NCBI GenBank assembly: GCA_021464415.1
Contig: CM038466.1
Location: forward strand, 52,114,039-52,178,038
Direction: 5' to 3'
Length of the DNA: 64,000 nt
Source: Lonicera japonica
Taxonomy: Eukaryota; Streptophyta; Magnoliopsida; Dipsacales; Caprifoliaceae
Within the stretch, counting starts at the first letter, position 1; every line of letters starts with the position of its first letter. The notes beneath the pieces are model-generated. The model was not told where the DNA came from and made no database searches. It saw only the letters and a program-made list of their open reading frames with translations. This document shows positions 45,761-58,769 of the stretch, piece by piece. Position numbers and translations under genes: made by a program.

Positions 45761-47269
45761 TGTGTATATGTATGTATATATGTCATGCTTATTTGTCACC
45801 GGTGTGGGTCCCACTCAAGAAATCGAGTTAAAATTTGTTAACCCTCTTCAAATTTTTGCAATTAAATTAAGAAGGAAATAAAAAAAATAATGCGATGATC
45901 TTAATTTTATGGCAAAAATGATACGAGATATGTGTAATGTTTATTTGTTACCCGCATGAGCCTTACTTCAAAAATTGAGTTTAAATTTGTTGACTCTTGT
46001 CGAATTCTTGCAATTAAATAAATGTAATACGACAAACTTAATTTTACGGTTCAAATGACGTGGGATATGTCATATGTGTCGTGCTTATTTGTCACATGCA
46101 CAGAAACAAGTTTAAATTTGTTCACTCTTGTCAAATTCTTGCAGTCAATTTAGAAAAAAAGTAATGCGAGAAGCTTAATTTTGTTAATCAAACGATGTAG
46201 TGTAAGTTTACTGGTTAATAATAACAATTCTAGATAAAGAGGAACTTAGAATTGTAATTCAAAATAATATTAACAATGTGGTGTATAAAGAAAATGTGTT
46301 CCAAAAACCAACCAATTAATTCATGGCACGTTATTTTAGTCACTTTATTTTAATCTAAAAGTCAACATCTTATTTTAGTCACTTTATTTTAATTTAAAAG
46401 TGCATAAGTACAAAATGAGGCATTAGTTATCATTAGAAAAAGAGTGAGTACACTTAAATCATCCGCTAATTTTGAAATGACATTAGGGAAAGAGTGACTC
46501 TACTTAAATTTTTTGCTAATTTTGAAATGACATTTTATTTGTGCACATTTTTAAAAACTATATAATTATTCTTACTGTAATTTATAATAATGATGAGTGT
46601 AAAAACATTTCCTTAGTAAATTTGAAATAAATAACACATAATCATAAACTTGTAAGTACATTTAAAGACTTACTTTTTATGAGATCAAATTATAATAACG
46701 AAACATAACATTTTAAATAGCTTGCAGAGTAAAGTTTAGTTATATTTTTGGAAAAATACAACTAAAACAGAAAAGTAAAAATAATGTCTCAATTTGAGAC
46801 AACTCATTTAGAACTTCTCCCTAAAATAAAAGTATTGACAAATATATATATAGAGAGAGAAATCTTCCTAACACAAAATAGTATTATACTCCTACTTGAT
46901 TTTTTCGATTACTTCCTAACACAAAATATTGCATTTTTGCTTATTATAATCACAAAATATCTCACATAAATTACACCTAGGTATTAGTAAAGTTGGAAAT
47001 AAAAGCGAGTTTCACCACTCTCGGCTACAATTTGAACTACAAATTAAGTTCTTGTTTTCCCTCTTCCATGGTCGAACAATATGTATCTATGCATCGATTA
47101 TATCAATATATATACAGTCCATTTCGTATATGCATAAATGCATACAAATTGGTTAAATGATGGTTCATCCCACTTTTTCAGACAACAGCTACATATGCAT
47201 CCAACTGCCCTTACTTTTTTATTAAAAAAACGAAAAACAAAGTGGGACTTTTCTTTCTCTATGCTGCTC

Positions 47270-47303
<34 letters not shown>
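47270..47303. repeat. (CT)n microsatellite
   Basis: About 17 CT units, followed shortly by another CT run at 47347-47361. It could lie in a 5' leader, but no frame follows. Confidence 0.9.
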
Positions 47304-47305
<2 letters not shown>

Positions 47306-47704
47306 GCTAGACTAATATACCACCATTGACAATTTCACAAAGCGCGCTCTCTCTCTCTCTATCATCTACACGATTGGCTTCCACCTATTCCGCAAATTAG
47401 TATCCTTCGAGTAAGTGCTCTCTTCTCTCCATTATTTTTTTGTGATTTGAAAATATTGAAGATAAAATTCTAGATTCGATTTTTTTAAGTGGGTTTGATT
47501 CTTCATCTATACTCGTTTTTGCTGCAATTTTAGTATTTTAGTTTCGTTTGTGTTGCTTATTATATATGCTTTGAATTTGGGTCAATAAGTGGGCTTCACA
47601 TTATTCGAATTTGGGTTTTTTAAAAGTGTTTGATGCTTGATCTAGATTTGTAATTGTTGTAATTCCAGTTTTAAATTAAAGTGGGCTCAGCATATGATAA
47701 ACGA

Positions 47705-47930
47705 AATTGTTCGGCACTAACAAATCTGTAAGTAATAATTCATTTATAATTTATGTTGTCTTATTTTTCACATTGTAATAACAATCTTGAATTTTTATTT
47801 TTATTTTTTTTTAATTTAGGTCTTTTACATACGATGATGCAAATTTGGAAGAGGAAAATGGGTTGTCATCCGAAGATGGGGATAATATAAGTCTAAATGT
47901 TGGGATTCTTGATTCTTAGTGGTTATAGTC
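47705..47930 (+). pseudogene. Plus-strand copy of the 3' end of a FAR1-like gene
   Basis: It includes GAAATTGTTCGGCAC and CTGTAAGTAATAATTCATTT, which match (in reverse) the exon end and the intron donor of the FAR1-like pseudogene at 50406. A T-rich intron end and the acidic last-exon sequence DDANLEEENGLSSEDGDNISLN follow. The other copy reads NDANLEEGDASLMEDEDDINL. Upstream exons of this copy are missing. It is a fragment. Confidence 0.65.
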
Positions 47931-47994
47931 TAAATGTTGGGTTTCTTTTTGTCTTACTGGTTCTAGTCTATTGTGCTTTTTAGTTAAAGACCAA

Positions 47995-48371
47995 GCCCTT
48001 GTTTGGTGGCTCTCTTTTTTTTTTCTCCAAATTTTAAAAACTCAATTCAAAAACATCTCTACTTTTACACTTCCCAAAAAAAATTTTAACTTTACTTTCT
48101 CTCTCTAAATTTTTTTTAAAACACTATAACTTTAAATTCAAAAATCAAAATTAAATAAAAAATATATATTTAAAACATACTCGTCGAGATCTATAAAATA
48201 AGATTCATTTTGACTATTTTTTGAAATTTTTTTATAAAATTTTGAGTTGGTTGAAAAAAACTCAAAAAAAAATCAAATCCACTTTTCAAAATACTTCTAA
48301 ATTCTACCAAACACCATATTTTAAAAACTCAACTTAAAAACTTAAATCAAAACATCTACCAAACAACACCC
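47995..48371. mobile_element. 377-bp MITE-like element
   Basis: The left end GCCCTTGTTTGGTGGCTCTC is mirrored by the right end CATCTACCAAACAACACCC. The interior is A/T-rich. Target duplications are unclear. The GTTTGGT-type termini are common among plant hAT/PIF-like MITEs. Confidence 0.6.
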
Positions 48372-48549
48372 AAGTGTTTAGAGAATTGTCTGAATCTTTT
48401 TTAGTGAACCCGATTGTATTTGTTTAGTTTAATATTGACTTTTTTATTGAATTGTGTGAATCTTTAAATGAAATGTTTGTATATTTTTAGTCGAAGATTG
48501 AATGTTTAAAAGAATTGTGTAAATCTTTGAATAAAAAAATTATTATAAC

Positions 48550-49710
48550 ACAAAATGGTTCCATTCCATTCAATAAAGGCATTAACAAACACCAAATGAT
48601 TCCAAATCCATTACAAAAAGATGGTTTCATTCCATTCTTTATAACAAAAATTACATTACATCATTACTTTTATGGCCAAAGAAATAGTCAAAAAAAAAGA
48701 TATAACAATTAAAAATTTCCATAGCACATTCTCACGCTTCGTGTTAACTTCACCAACAACAAAGTCACACTCCACACTGGCATTGTTTCAACATGAATCT
48801 AATATCCACTTCAATACTTGAGTTCCCCTCCACAATTGATGAAGATGCCATTTCAATCTACCAAATTTTAACAATTTAACATGAATTTAATGTCCACTTC
48901 ATGCAACTAATACTTTCTTAGAAATTGTAAAATGCATAAAGATAAACTTAATTCGAAATTTCTCCCTGCACGTTTATTGCTCAACTGCCTAATTCCTCCC
49001 TGCACATTTATTGTTCAACTACCTAATTGAAAAATCCCAAGTCCCAAATTCCAAGAACACTAAAATAGAAAAAAAATGGCAAATGCAAAATGTTGAAATC
49101 AGAGAGGAAAATCTTCCCTGCATATTCAGTTTTCTCTAATTTATTTTTCTCTATTTCAGTATTTCCAAATTTGATAATGTTGGAAAACTAATATAGTACA
49201 AGTATCGCATACCTGTATACGCAGTGGAATAATATGGATCGTCAGTGATTGGCTTTATAATACTTGCGTTGTGTAGCGTTACATGAACAACCACCACCAT
49301 GCCCACAGCTTCAAGTACTCCTAACTACAAATCCTATAATGTGCTTAAGAAGAGATGACAGCTGCCTCCTTTTGTGTTGTATATTATCTTGTGTTATTTA
49401 GGTCTAAAAACCTAAATATATATCATTAGGCTTAAAGGGCTTTAAAACCCTAAGGCCCACTATGGGTGTCCCTGTTAGGCCATTCCAACAGGCCCAAAAA
49501 CCAACATATCCCACTCGCACATAGTTGGTTGTTCATGACGTCAACATGAAGAATGTATTTGTTTTGTGGAAGATATTAACTATTACATTTTTCATATTGT
49601 CTATTTATTTAGCAATAAAGGTCATGATATAGTGTAGTTTTTGTAATGTAATGTATTTCGGATCATTTGGTGTTGTTGGTCATTTTTTCTAATAAAATGG
49701 AACTATTTTG
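48550..49710. repeat. Outer arms of an inverted duplication around an LTR
   Basis: AATGGTTCCATTCCATTCAA and CAAACACCAAATGATTCC at 48554-48605 recur inverted near 49660-49705 (GATCATTTGGTGTTG, AAAATGGAAC). With the FAR1-like 3' copies at 47705 and 50228 this makes a large, interrupted palindrome centred near 49.1 kb. No gene lies in the loop; 48700-49177 is plain AT-rich sequence. Confidence 0.5.
49178..49506 (-). repeat. 329-bp LTR of a truncated retroelement
   Basis: On the plus strand it starts TGTTGGAAAACT and ends AAAAACCAACA, giving inverted TGTTGG/CCAACA termini. It is followed by TATCCCACTCGCACATAG, which on the minus strand would sit just upstream of a 3' LTR. No pol sequence follows, so only the LTR and some 3' noncoding sequence remain. 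The 5-bp flanks do not match. Confidence 0.5.
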
Positions 49711-50227
49711 TGTTGTTATAATGATTCTTTTTTATGAAATAGCTTTAGAATCATTTGTTGCTACTATACTCACTTGTTCTAATATAATTGAACCATTTCA
49801 TTCAAAATACAAGCATTTAATTATCCACGGGCAAGAGGCTTTTTGGTTGGTTTGTGCTGTCATTTTATATTGTGGTTCATGCAGATTCTTTGGCAACAGT
49901 TAGCTCAATTGCTACTGTAATTCTTCTATGTTTCCTGTTGCTTTCTTATGCATAACTTAAGTAGTCACACATTAAATTTGTTGTGGCTGCTTCTTGCTTT
50001 TTTTTCCTTGGTTTCTTCTAAAATTCTTAAATCCACACTTTTAAACCAAGCATTCTCATTAAAAAATTCACACTTTTATACCAACAAACTACACGCATTT
50101 TAATTCAAAAATCCATAATTTCGTTAAAATATTCAATTCTAGTACAAACCTTCTTAAACAAAAATTAAAATGGGTTCCCAAGCACACTAATACAATATAG
50201 TAGAAAAACTACATCAACAAAACAAAA

Positions 50228-52600
50228 CTAACAATCTAAATTTATATCATCCTCATCTTCCATTAACGAAGCATCACCCTCTTCCAAATTTGCATCATTC
50301 TTACACGGGGAAGATCTACATTCAGGAAAAATAGCAAAAATTATTATTGATACTTAAAAAACAAAATGTATTTATAAAATAAATAATAAATGAATTATTA
50401 CTTACTGATTCGTAAGTGCTGGACAATTTCTTTTATTATGTAACTGGTCCACTTTACCACACCCATGGCAACGTCTAACTTTCTAATTTTTGGTCCTTGC
50501 TAGTGCCTTTTTCCTTTCCTCCTTTGAGCCTTTACCCACACATTTTTGCTCGTATTAGATCAGGTTCATTGTAAATAGTATGAGCATTACAAAAATTATG
50601 CACACTAATAACACCACCACCTATTTTATTACTTTTCTTGGTAGCGACCTCTGCACTTGCGCAGGTACTAGCAAATTGATCAATTTGCTCATTAGTTGCA
50701 CATAATCCATCGATAAATATCTTCGTTGTTTCTTCACATACTAAGGCCTTCTCAACTACATCGAAAGACAATTGGACAAGTCGACTCTTCTTCGAGAGAT
50801 ACAAACTATCATTGACTACAATTATGATCCACAATTGTCCTAAATTTTGTGGACTTATTCCACCTCTTCAAAATGTATTTGTCGGGTAACTTTTCAATAT
50901 CATCATATTTACACAAATATGCTATGATATCCATACATGGTATTCATGCGCTATCGAACATTTTACAAGCACAATAAGCAAAATATAAGTCCTTGTCATA
51001 AATTATTTTATGCACTTTACTTTTTTCAACATTCCTTCTTTGAATATGATAAGCGCGATGATTGTCAGTTTCCCTAAGTTAAACTTGTAGTTAAAACTCT
51101 TACACAGTTCATCCTCAAATTTGTAAAATATTTCATTTGTGTAAATTTCAACCACTCGAACCAAAAGGTCATGATATTCTCTAATTTTAGGCTTTTCAAT
51201 TAAATCTTTGTGATCGGTCATTAACTCCTCATGATGTTGGCGTGCAAGTCCCCTACCAAATTGTATCATTAAATCCACTAATGAATTGCTCTTGGAATCA
51301 AATTTCTTGAAAAATACATATCAACTTTTTGCACTTTGGCTACTTGACATGTCAACTGATAAAACATGATTAACGTAGGCAGGATTCCATCTTGAATGAA
51401 TTTGGTGCATGTCATGCAACCACTTGTTTCCTCCTAACACTTTTCTTAATAAGGTTTTTCCATTGCAACTCAAACTCTTCAGGATTCTTTGAATCCAAAT
51501 ACAATCTGAGAACGCATTTTTGTAAATACTATACTTGCTGCATCAATTTTTTAAGAAAACTTCATTAATATATGCCAACTACAATACATGTGAAAAGAAT
51601 TAAATAAAGTCTTTTTAAAAAAGGCTATGCATATATAAGGATAAATGAAAATTCATTAATATATGTAACTACAATACTTGTGAAAAGTATTTAGAAAAAC
51701 AAGAGGGAATGTCGTAGTCATAGTTGGATCTTAATCAGTAATAATCTTTTTTGGAGCACCATCAGGCATACTTTCCAAAAATTGAGTAAATAGCCATACA
51801 AAATCATCAATACTCTCATGATTTAAGAATTCACAAGAAAAAATAATGGTTTGACCATGATTAACGCCCATTATTGGAGCAAATATCAAGTCGTACTAAT
51901 TAGAATTATAAGTATTATCAAAGATTACCACATCACCATAAAACTTGTAAGCCCGCTTTGAAGTTGCATCAGACCAAAAACAAGTAATATTTTGTTCATC
52001 ATTTCCTTGTTCCAATTTTAAATACTCAAACAACATTTCACCGTTATGCCCCCTCGTATTGGCACGTATATCCTTTTTATGACTGTACAAATCTCTTTGT
52101 GTGCACCCAACATTTTCTATAACTCTAGATTGCACCTTAAGAAAATTATATTATTTATGCTGGGATATATTCACTATGGACAATTGTTTAGTTAAAGACT
52201 TTGTCTCGACTAAAACATTACGATACGACCTTAAAATATGAGTCTTTGTTGGGGTTGATAATAGGTGGGTGTGGCCCTCGTTGAAAATAGTAACAATGTA
52301 TTTCTCGGAGTTTACTTTTCAAACTGCAAGTTTGGCATTACAACCCTCACCCAAGCTTCGCCGATGTCTTTTCCTTCCAAGATCAACAAGTTTTGAACTT
52401 ATTCCCTACTTAAAACAAACATATTCCTTCCTTTTAATATCCTCACTTCTCGGATATTTCTTAATAGTCCAACTCCATACACTAAACCTACATTCTTTAG
52501 CATAAGCATTATAAAATAAGAGAACATCATATAATGTATCAAAATTGTTACCCTTTTTTTTGGCTCCAGTTCATCTGATACTTGATAATTGTATATCTAC
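50228..52600 (-). pseudogene. FAR1/FHY3-family (MULE-derived) gene remnant
   Basis: Reading the minus strand from about 52575, the FAR1 DNA-binding domain comes first: LLFYNAYAKECRFSVW, KRKEYVCFK, GCNAKLAV, EGHTHLLSTPTKTHILRS. NVGCTQRDLYSHKKDIR follows. The MULE transposase domain is next (MLFEYLKLEQGNDEQ, YKFYGDVVIFDNTYNSN, PIMGVNHGQTIIFSCEFLN, LESMPDGAPKKIITD). After a disrupted stretch come FELQWKNLIKK, DLMIQFGRGLARQHHEEL and NEIFYKFEDELC, then the zinc knuckle CHGCGKVDQLHNKRNC near 50455. A last intron (donor at 50405) leads to an acidic exon ending at 50228. FAR1/FHY3 proteins are transcription factors derived from Mutator-like transposases. At least five in-frame stops (after CFK, LAV, QHK, YNSN and IITD) and frameshifts near 51300-51700 show that it is dead. 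Part of the central transposase domain is missing. Confidence 0.85.
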
Positions 52601-53096
52601 TATTATTACCACAATTTTCATCCAATTCTAACTCTAAATTAACTCAATTATCAATTTTGAAACTTGAAACTTGAATTTCCAAAACTCCCCTTACTTTATT
52701 GTTCAAACTTTCCATTTCTCACAAACGATTGGAATGGACCTGTATAAACTACACAAAATACACATAAATATAATATTCAAACACAAAAAAAAATTACCCC
52801 AACCAATAAAGAAATACACAATATATTGCCTAGATTACAATAAAACATACACAATAATGTGTTAAACAAGAAATAGACAATATATACCCCAACCAAAAAA
52901 GCACATAACAATGGAAACCAAGAAATACACAATATATTGCCTAGATTACAATGGGTTCAAATATTTTTGAAATAGTATGATTTCAATAGGATCAAATATT
53001 TTTGGAACCAACAACAATGGAAACCAACAATTAAACCAATTTAAGCCCTAAATCTAAAAATATAATGAAGAAAACGATTTCGAGAAGAGATAAACT

Positions 53097-53310
53097 TACT
53101 TTTTCAAATGGAAATCAAATGAGCCTCGTTGGGGGGAGAAAGAGCACTGTGGCAGAAAACGAGTTGGATGGTGGACGGTGGAGTGCGAGAGAGTGGTGGG
53201 CGGTGGAGTAAGAAGGACGAAACCTGAGAGGGAGAAATGCATATGAGTGAGAAAGGAGAGAGATATTGAGAATTTCCTTTGTATATGTTGTAGTCTAAGC
53301 TGCCTGTTTG
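53097..53310 (-). promoter_or_regulatory. Likely 5' UTR exon of the FAR1-like gene
   Basis: The minus strand has a CT- and CCACC-rich leader (TCTCTCTCCTTTCTCAC, CCGCCCACCACTCTCTC) ending in GAAAAAGTAAGT, a good splice donor at about 53095. FAR1-type genes often have a 5' UTR intron. 52600-53095 would be that intron and shows no other feature. It rests on composition and position only. Confidence 0.4.
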
Positions 53311-54959
53311 GATACAAAGGAAGGTAGTTGTTTGACCATTTGACTTTGTTTAGTCTGTAAGGTTTGGTCCTTATAAGAAACGTATTGTATATTTTTGTAT
53401 ACCATTATATGTGGTATAGTACTGCATCAAAACGACAAGAATAGAGAAAAAAATAAATTAAAATGCTATTATGTCACGTAGGATCGTACACAAAGATAGT
53501 GCATATAAAATAGTAAGTAAATAACTTATCTATAGACGATAGAAAGCCAAATATGGGAAATACACGGTCCAATTGATTATTTCACATGGTGTAGATGACA
53601 TAACAAAGAAATAATTTCTACATGAATATCATGTAGCAATAAATAAAATTGTTATTTTAAATGCACCATTCAAATTTGGAAACTCACCCTTATTTTGGAT
53701 TTTTTGCAATTCATCCCACCTCATTTTAACCAATTCTTGTAATTAACCCACCAAGTGGGGTGTGTTTACAAAAAATTTGAGATTCTAAAAACAAATATTT
53801 AGTGGCAAATTTTCATTACTACAATATAAATATAATCCTCAAAATAACTATAATTGTGACAATATTATGTTAAAAACAACATCACTCAATAAAAATAACA
53901 TCAACGCCTAATACAAGATCAATTTCGTTACTTTTTTTCTCTCGCGCCCACTTTATATAGATAAAGAGTATGAACTTCATTCATCACTTTTTTACATTAG
54001 AATTATTAGTAAGACTAAATGTTAAATCTTCATTCATCAATTTATGAGTACAAATATGAATTATTCTTAATCATTAATTGATTCTAAATAATTCAACATT
54101 TTTACATAAGAATTATTAGCAAGGTAATACATGCTCAACTATATCAACTTCACCACCAAATCAAAGAAAATTCAAGCATTAAATAGTGGGTTTCGTCTTC
54201 AATATCCAATTGAAATACATTACGAAAGTTAGATTAATACTTCACAAAACATATCATCAGATATTTTGATTTTGCCGTGGATCATTATTTGCCATTATGA
54301 CTTTTCCATAGCAAGTTTAATTTTAAATGAACCATACAAAAACGCTAAAATTTGGTATGAACCTAATCTTTTAAAATATTATTTTAGACGGCCAAGAAAC
54401 CTATACCAAGTGATAAACAAATTCATGCAACTTAACCCCTTTGATAGCATATGCAATTTGGAATAAGGAAGATGTTAAGATAATATTGTCTACTTATTTA
54501 TTTGATTATTGAAATTCAATTGATCTAAAATGTATAAACTATAGTAGATAGTATTATGAATTGGTTTTTATAATGCATTAGATTCAAGAATGGCACATGA
54601 ATTCCCAAATGATATCTCAAAATGATGTGAAACTCTCTCTCTCTCTCTCTCTCTCTCAAATTATCATGGCAATAAATTGCACATGCCAAAGATCTCACTT
54701 CAACGCATGCTAAAGCTTCAAGAAAAATCAAGGGAATAATATGTGTGTGAATGATTAGAATTTTATGTTAAAATTGCTATTTGACTATTAAGGAATTTGC
54801 TCAAATCTTTTTAAGACCATTTTGAAAATTACATATCATTATTTAAAAATTTGTATTTTTCATTTGACTATATTTTTTAAATATTTTTTTTGAACAAAAA
54901 CACTATAATCAAAAAGATCATTTAATTAACCATCATATGTTTTACTCACCCCACAAATA
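53311..54959. other. Intergenic AT-rich region with (CT)n
   Basis: No gene is seen. A (CT)n microsatellite lies at 54633-54657. The ORFs at 54266-54466 and 54525-54731 have no recognisable similarity and are probably chance. Confidence 0.6.
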
Positions 54960-55650
54960 GACTTTTAGTTATTTCTTGTGAGTTGGTATAACTTTTCATG
55001 AGATTTGAAGTGTTGGTGTGCTATAGGCCTTAAAAGGCTATAAACTGCTGACTACTCAGGGGCAACAGTAGATAGCCAGCAGTAGGTTATTGAGTATAAC
55101 ACTTGGTTGTTCTGTCCTGGCAGCTTGGTTTAAGTGTTTTTCCTCGGAAAGTGTTTCAACACGGTCATTCTATCTTAAACGACTATAACCTGATTTTGGT
55201 TATACACTTGAAAAACATTTTTAAATGATCTCATTCATTTAGAAATCAATTTTGAACTTCATCTTTATCTTAAACATCATTTTCATTGATTTCAAAAGGC
55301 CAACTTAAACATTTGATTTGAGAAATTAATTTCCTAATCTTTTGATCAAAACTTTCTAACTCTAGAAGTGAGCTTCAACTTTGTATTTTTGTAAACACTT
55401 TAATAGAGTTAGCAAACTTCATTGGTATGTGTCACCAAACAATCTTGTTATTCATTTGAGAGTTTTCATCATTGTTAGAACAAGAGTTTTCTTATAAGAA
55501 ATGTAGTGAGAATAATTACATTTTATATGAAGGTTTGATTTTCACCCATGAGAAAATCGTTTAGTGTGACCCCTAAATACTATTTAGAGATTTTTACCTC
55601 CAAGACTAGTTTATCATAGGTGCCATATACCAACGACAGGTGATATTAGT
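54960..55650 (+). repeat. LTR fragment related to the SIRE-like LTRs
   Basis: GAAGGTTTGATTTTCACCC followed by GAGAAAATCGTTTAGTG near 55530-55565 parallels the same part of the nested LTR (GAGGTTTGATCTTCACCCG near 9871) and of the LTR at 60110-61437. Other parts are AT-rich and too diverged to align by eye. The ends are uncertain. 55651-56267 shows no gene. Confidence 0.45.
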
Positions 55651-56267
55651 TTAATTAAGAAAAGTGCATCTTAGATTTTAGAAAAATTCGACATAGTTTC
55701 CTTTGTTTTAACAATAATCAAGACCTACATATGTAATACTCTATTCCCAAATCACAATATTCATTAATGCAGTTATTAAAAGATCAAGCAATCAGGTACA
55801 ATTTACAAAAAATAGTAGTACATTGTTTCCATTAATTACATAAACTAATTATGAAACAACGGTTGCAAAATACAAATGAATCAACTTAGAGCTACACATA
55901 TGAAATCAAGTCGTCCATTTAAGAGACACTAATACAATTTTGAGGTTATGAGAGGTATTTAAATATAATACACGCATTATCCCATGGATATACCTGTAAA
56001 ACTGGTTTAAAAAAATGGGAGTTGGCCAAAAACGGGCTCAGGGAAAACTATGGGGTTTTATATATTAAAATACACATAAGAATACACAAGCAATGTGCAA
56101 TATTAAAAATAAGAGTAGTCGAAAGTATACCATTTACATATACACAATATTCATCTCAAATGCAATGAAAATATAGTAAATGCAATGCATACCATGTGCT
56201 ATCCCAACCCAATGGATAAAATAAATTTGTATAACGAAAATATAGTACATAAGGAAATACCACCAAT

Positions 56268-58735
56268 GTAACGACATGACTGGGCAAGATTCAAAATACG
56301 AAAAAAAATAAAATCCAACTTTATTTATATATCAAAATAATTTGTGAAAAATATGATCTTTACAATATATCAACTCTGCAAATTAAAAATACAACACTTT
56401 CCAGTATCTACAAAAATAATATTCTAAATCGCGCTCGCTTGGCTAGTCTAAAACCGATCCCGTCTTGATTAAGCCAAAATATTGCATTTTTATACGTATT
56501 TAGGTGGCTTAATATGCATGAATTTGATTCTAATTATCCTAAATTATTAAGAATTGAGTTTTTAATATGAAATAGGATAATATGTTTGTTTATAGTGCAT
56601 TTTACCCTTTTTACAAGTTAAAAATGAACAAGAACGAATCCAGAAGCAAGTTCTCCCAAAGTTAGTCATTACTGGTCAAATTCGGAGTTGAATTAAGTTC
56701 AAGAAGTGAACCGAAAGCAATTCCCAAGATCAATCATGAAGGGAGTTGATGGAAGAGATTATGAGAAGCCAATAAATCATCTCAAGCGAAAAAAGAGTCA
56801 TTTGAATCAAACCGAGAAATTTTTGAATGAAGAAGAGATCCACCGCACGCGTCGTCTTTGTTCCGGCGCTTTTTGGTATTTATCCGTGCATAATTTGAAG
56901 AAAACTCCAGAGACAAAAGTTGTAGAGCTCTGAGTTATCTTCGTGTGGGAGAAAACCTTGCTCCAATCGGAGTTCGGAGCGCAAAGTTATGGCCAAAATA
57001 CGAACAATGTGCCGGAAGAGCAGATTCCTGCGTGAATGAATAAATTAATTGAAGGTACAAAAAATTATTGAAAGTGGGCCTAGCCTAGATGGTTTTGCGT
57101 AAGAAATTCTCTCCTTGTGGTCTCGGGTTCAAGTTCCATGCGCTACAATATAATTTTGGTCAATTTTCAAGTCCCAAATTAGGCTAAACCCATGACCCAT
57201 TAGCATACCAAATTAAACCTCATCAATCAATAGCAGCCCCAGCCGTGCACAACAGCAAAAAAGGCAGCCGTGGGTTCTCTCTCTCTCTCATTCTTTTTCT
57301 CTCTCTCCATTATTTCTTTTTTCTTTCTTTGTTTAATTTTTCTTTTCCGACATTAAAGTTCCGTTTGTGTTGCTTCTATTATTTTTCTTTGGTATTAATT
57401 CGGGGTTGAAGACGAAAGATTTTAGTACATTATTGAAGATTAATTTCAGAATTTATTATTGGTCTACGCGCGTACTTCAATTTCAGGTTCTTAATTTATT
57501 TTACTGCTTTGTTAATTCTTATTATAAATTTTGCATGCTTATGATTTTAATTCCTTTTCAATTTATAAATTTATATACGCTGTTTTATTTAATTAATTTA
57601 TTGAGCATGAATTTATTAGATATGTTTTGCTAGTTCGTTAGTTAGGGGTCCGTAAGAAACGGGTATGCCGACGTAATAATTTTTCGGACCCGAATTCAAT
57701 TCTAATTAATTTTTCATCGGTTAATAGGTCATTATAAATCCGATTTTTATTAAATTATTATCCTAGTATGCTTAAATTTAATAAAATCTTTCCGACAAAA
57801 GAACCAAACTAGTTTGAATAATTATTTTTGCGCTAAACCCTAACTAGTTGGCTTAGAGAGCGGTCTATACTTTCTAAATTAATTGGTTATGTATCTTTTT
57901 TGATTTCAAACTTAAGTGCACTGTTTTCGGTAGTATTTTTAATCCTTACTTTTTGATACAGAAATTGCCAATTTTGTGTTTCCACCGCCCATTTTAGTTT
58001 AAATTTGATTGTAATCATGTTTTAACCTATTTGAATTAAATTGTGGTAATTACTTAATATTTCTAAACTCATTTTTAATAAAATGTTTTGTAGTGTCAAG
58101 CACTACTTCACTTTAATAAACAAGTATTTTCGGTAAAATTAAGTAATGCAAATTGATTTCATAATTAGTATTGGTACGTATAGTTCATGTCACGCACGAA
58201 TTATTGCGAAAAATACATGTTTATGAGATTAATTAGCTTGTGAAAAGTATGCTAATTTTTAAAGAAAAATTAATTAAAAAAGAATTATCGGTCCATCGAA
58301 TTGTCCGTTGTGTTGCCCGAAACCTATGAATACCCCTAACACTTTTTGTTCTTAATTTTAATTAAAGTTTTTCATGCGTTTAATTAATTTAGTACGCTGT
58401 TTTTATTATTTATTTTATTTATCCCTTGTTGCATGCTCATTTTATGTTAGTTTAGTTTCTTTTAGCATAGTAATGTTTCGCTATCTTTAGGATTAGTTTT
58501 AGTTGCATGGTTTATTTAGTTATATTGCCTTAATTGGTTTAGTTATTGATTCTCATTTCATTTCTCTCCATATTTCATCTTTTTTTTATTTTTCTTTTTT
58601 TCCTTTTGAAAGAAATTTTCCTAAGTCAAAGAACTACCCTCCTCCTCATAGATCGACCTCGAACTTACCAAGTTTTTTATTACTTGACCGACCACCTGCA
58701 CTTGGGTGTAATAACTCGCGTTGTTTTTGCCGAGT
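56268..58735 (+). repeat. Decayed gypsy-like LTR sequence(s)
   Basis: TGTAACGACATGACTGGGC at 56268 resembles a chromovirus LTR start. The stretch with AGTTGTAGAGCTCTGAG, AATCGGAGTTCGGAGCGC, AAGTTATGG and CCGGAAGAGCAGATT (56915-57030) is a layout I associate with gypsy LTRs of asterids. Near 58735 TTTTTGCCGAGTCA could be an LTR end. No pol sequence is present, no target duplication was found, and this may be more than one fragment. The 75- and 88-codon frames inside are not recognised. Confidence 0.35.
57075..57180 (+). mobile_element. tRNA-derived SINE candidate
   Basis: An A-box-like TAGCCTAGATGG at 57081-57092 and a B-box-like GGTTCAAGTTCC at 57126-57137 are spaced as in a pol III promoter. 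The 5' part GGGCCTAGCCTAGATGG fits plant SINE heads. The 3' end and target duplication are not clear. Confidence 0.5.
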
Positions 58736-58769
58736 CACGTCTCTAGTTACTTGTGCCATAAAAAATGAA

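Noticed and set aside
49667..49903. 78-codon hydrophobic ORF
   Set aside because: It lies across an arm of the inverted duplication, has no start context and no recognisable domain; membrane-like composition comes from AT-rich DNA.
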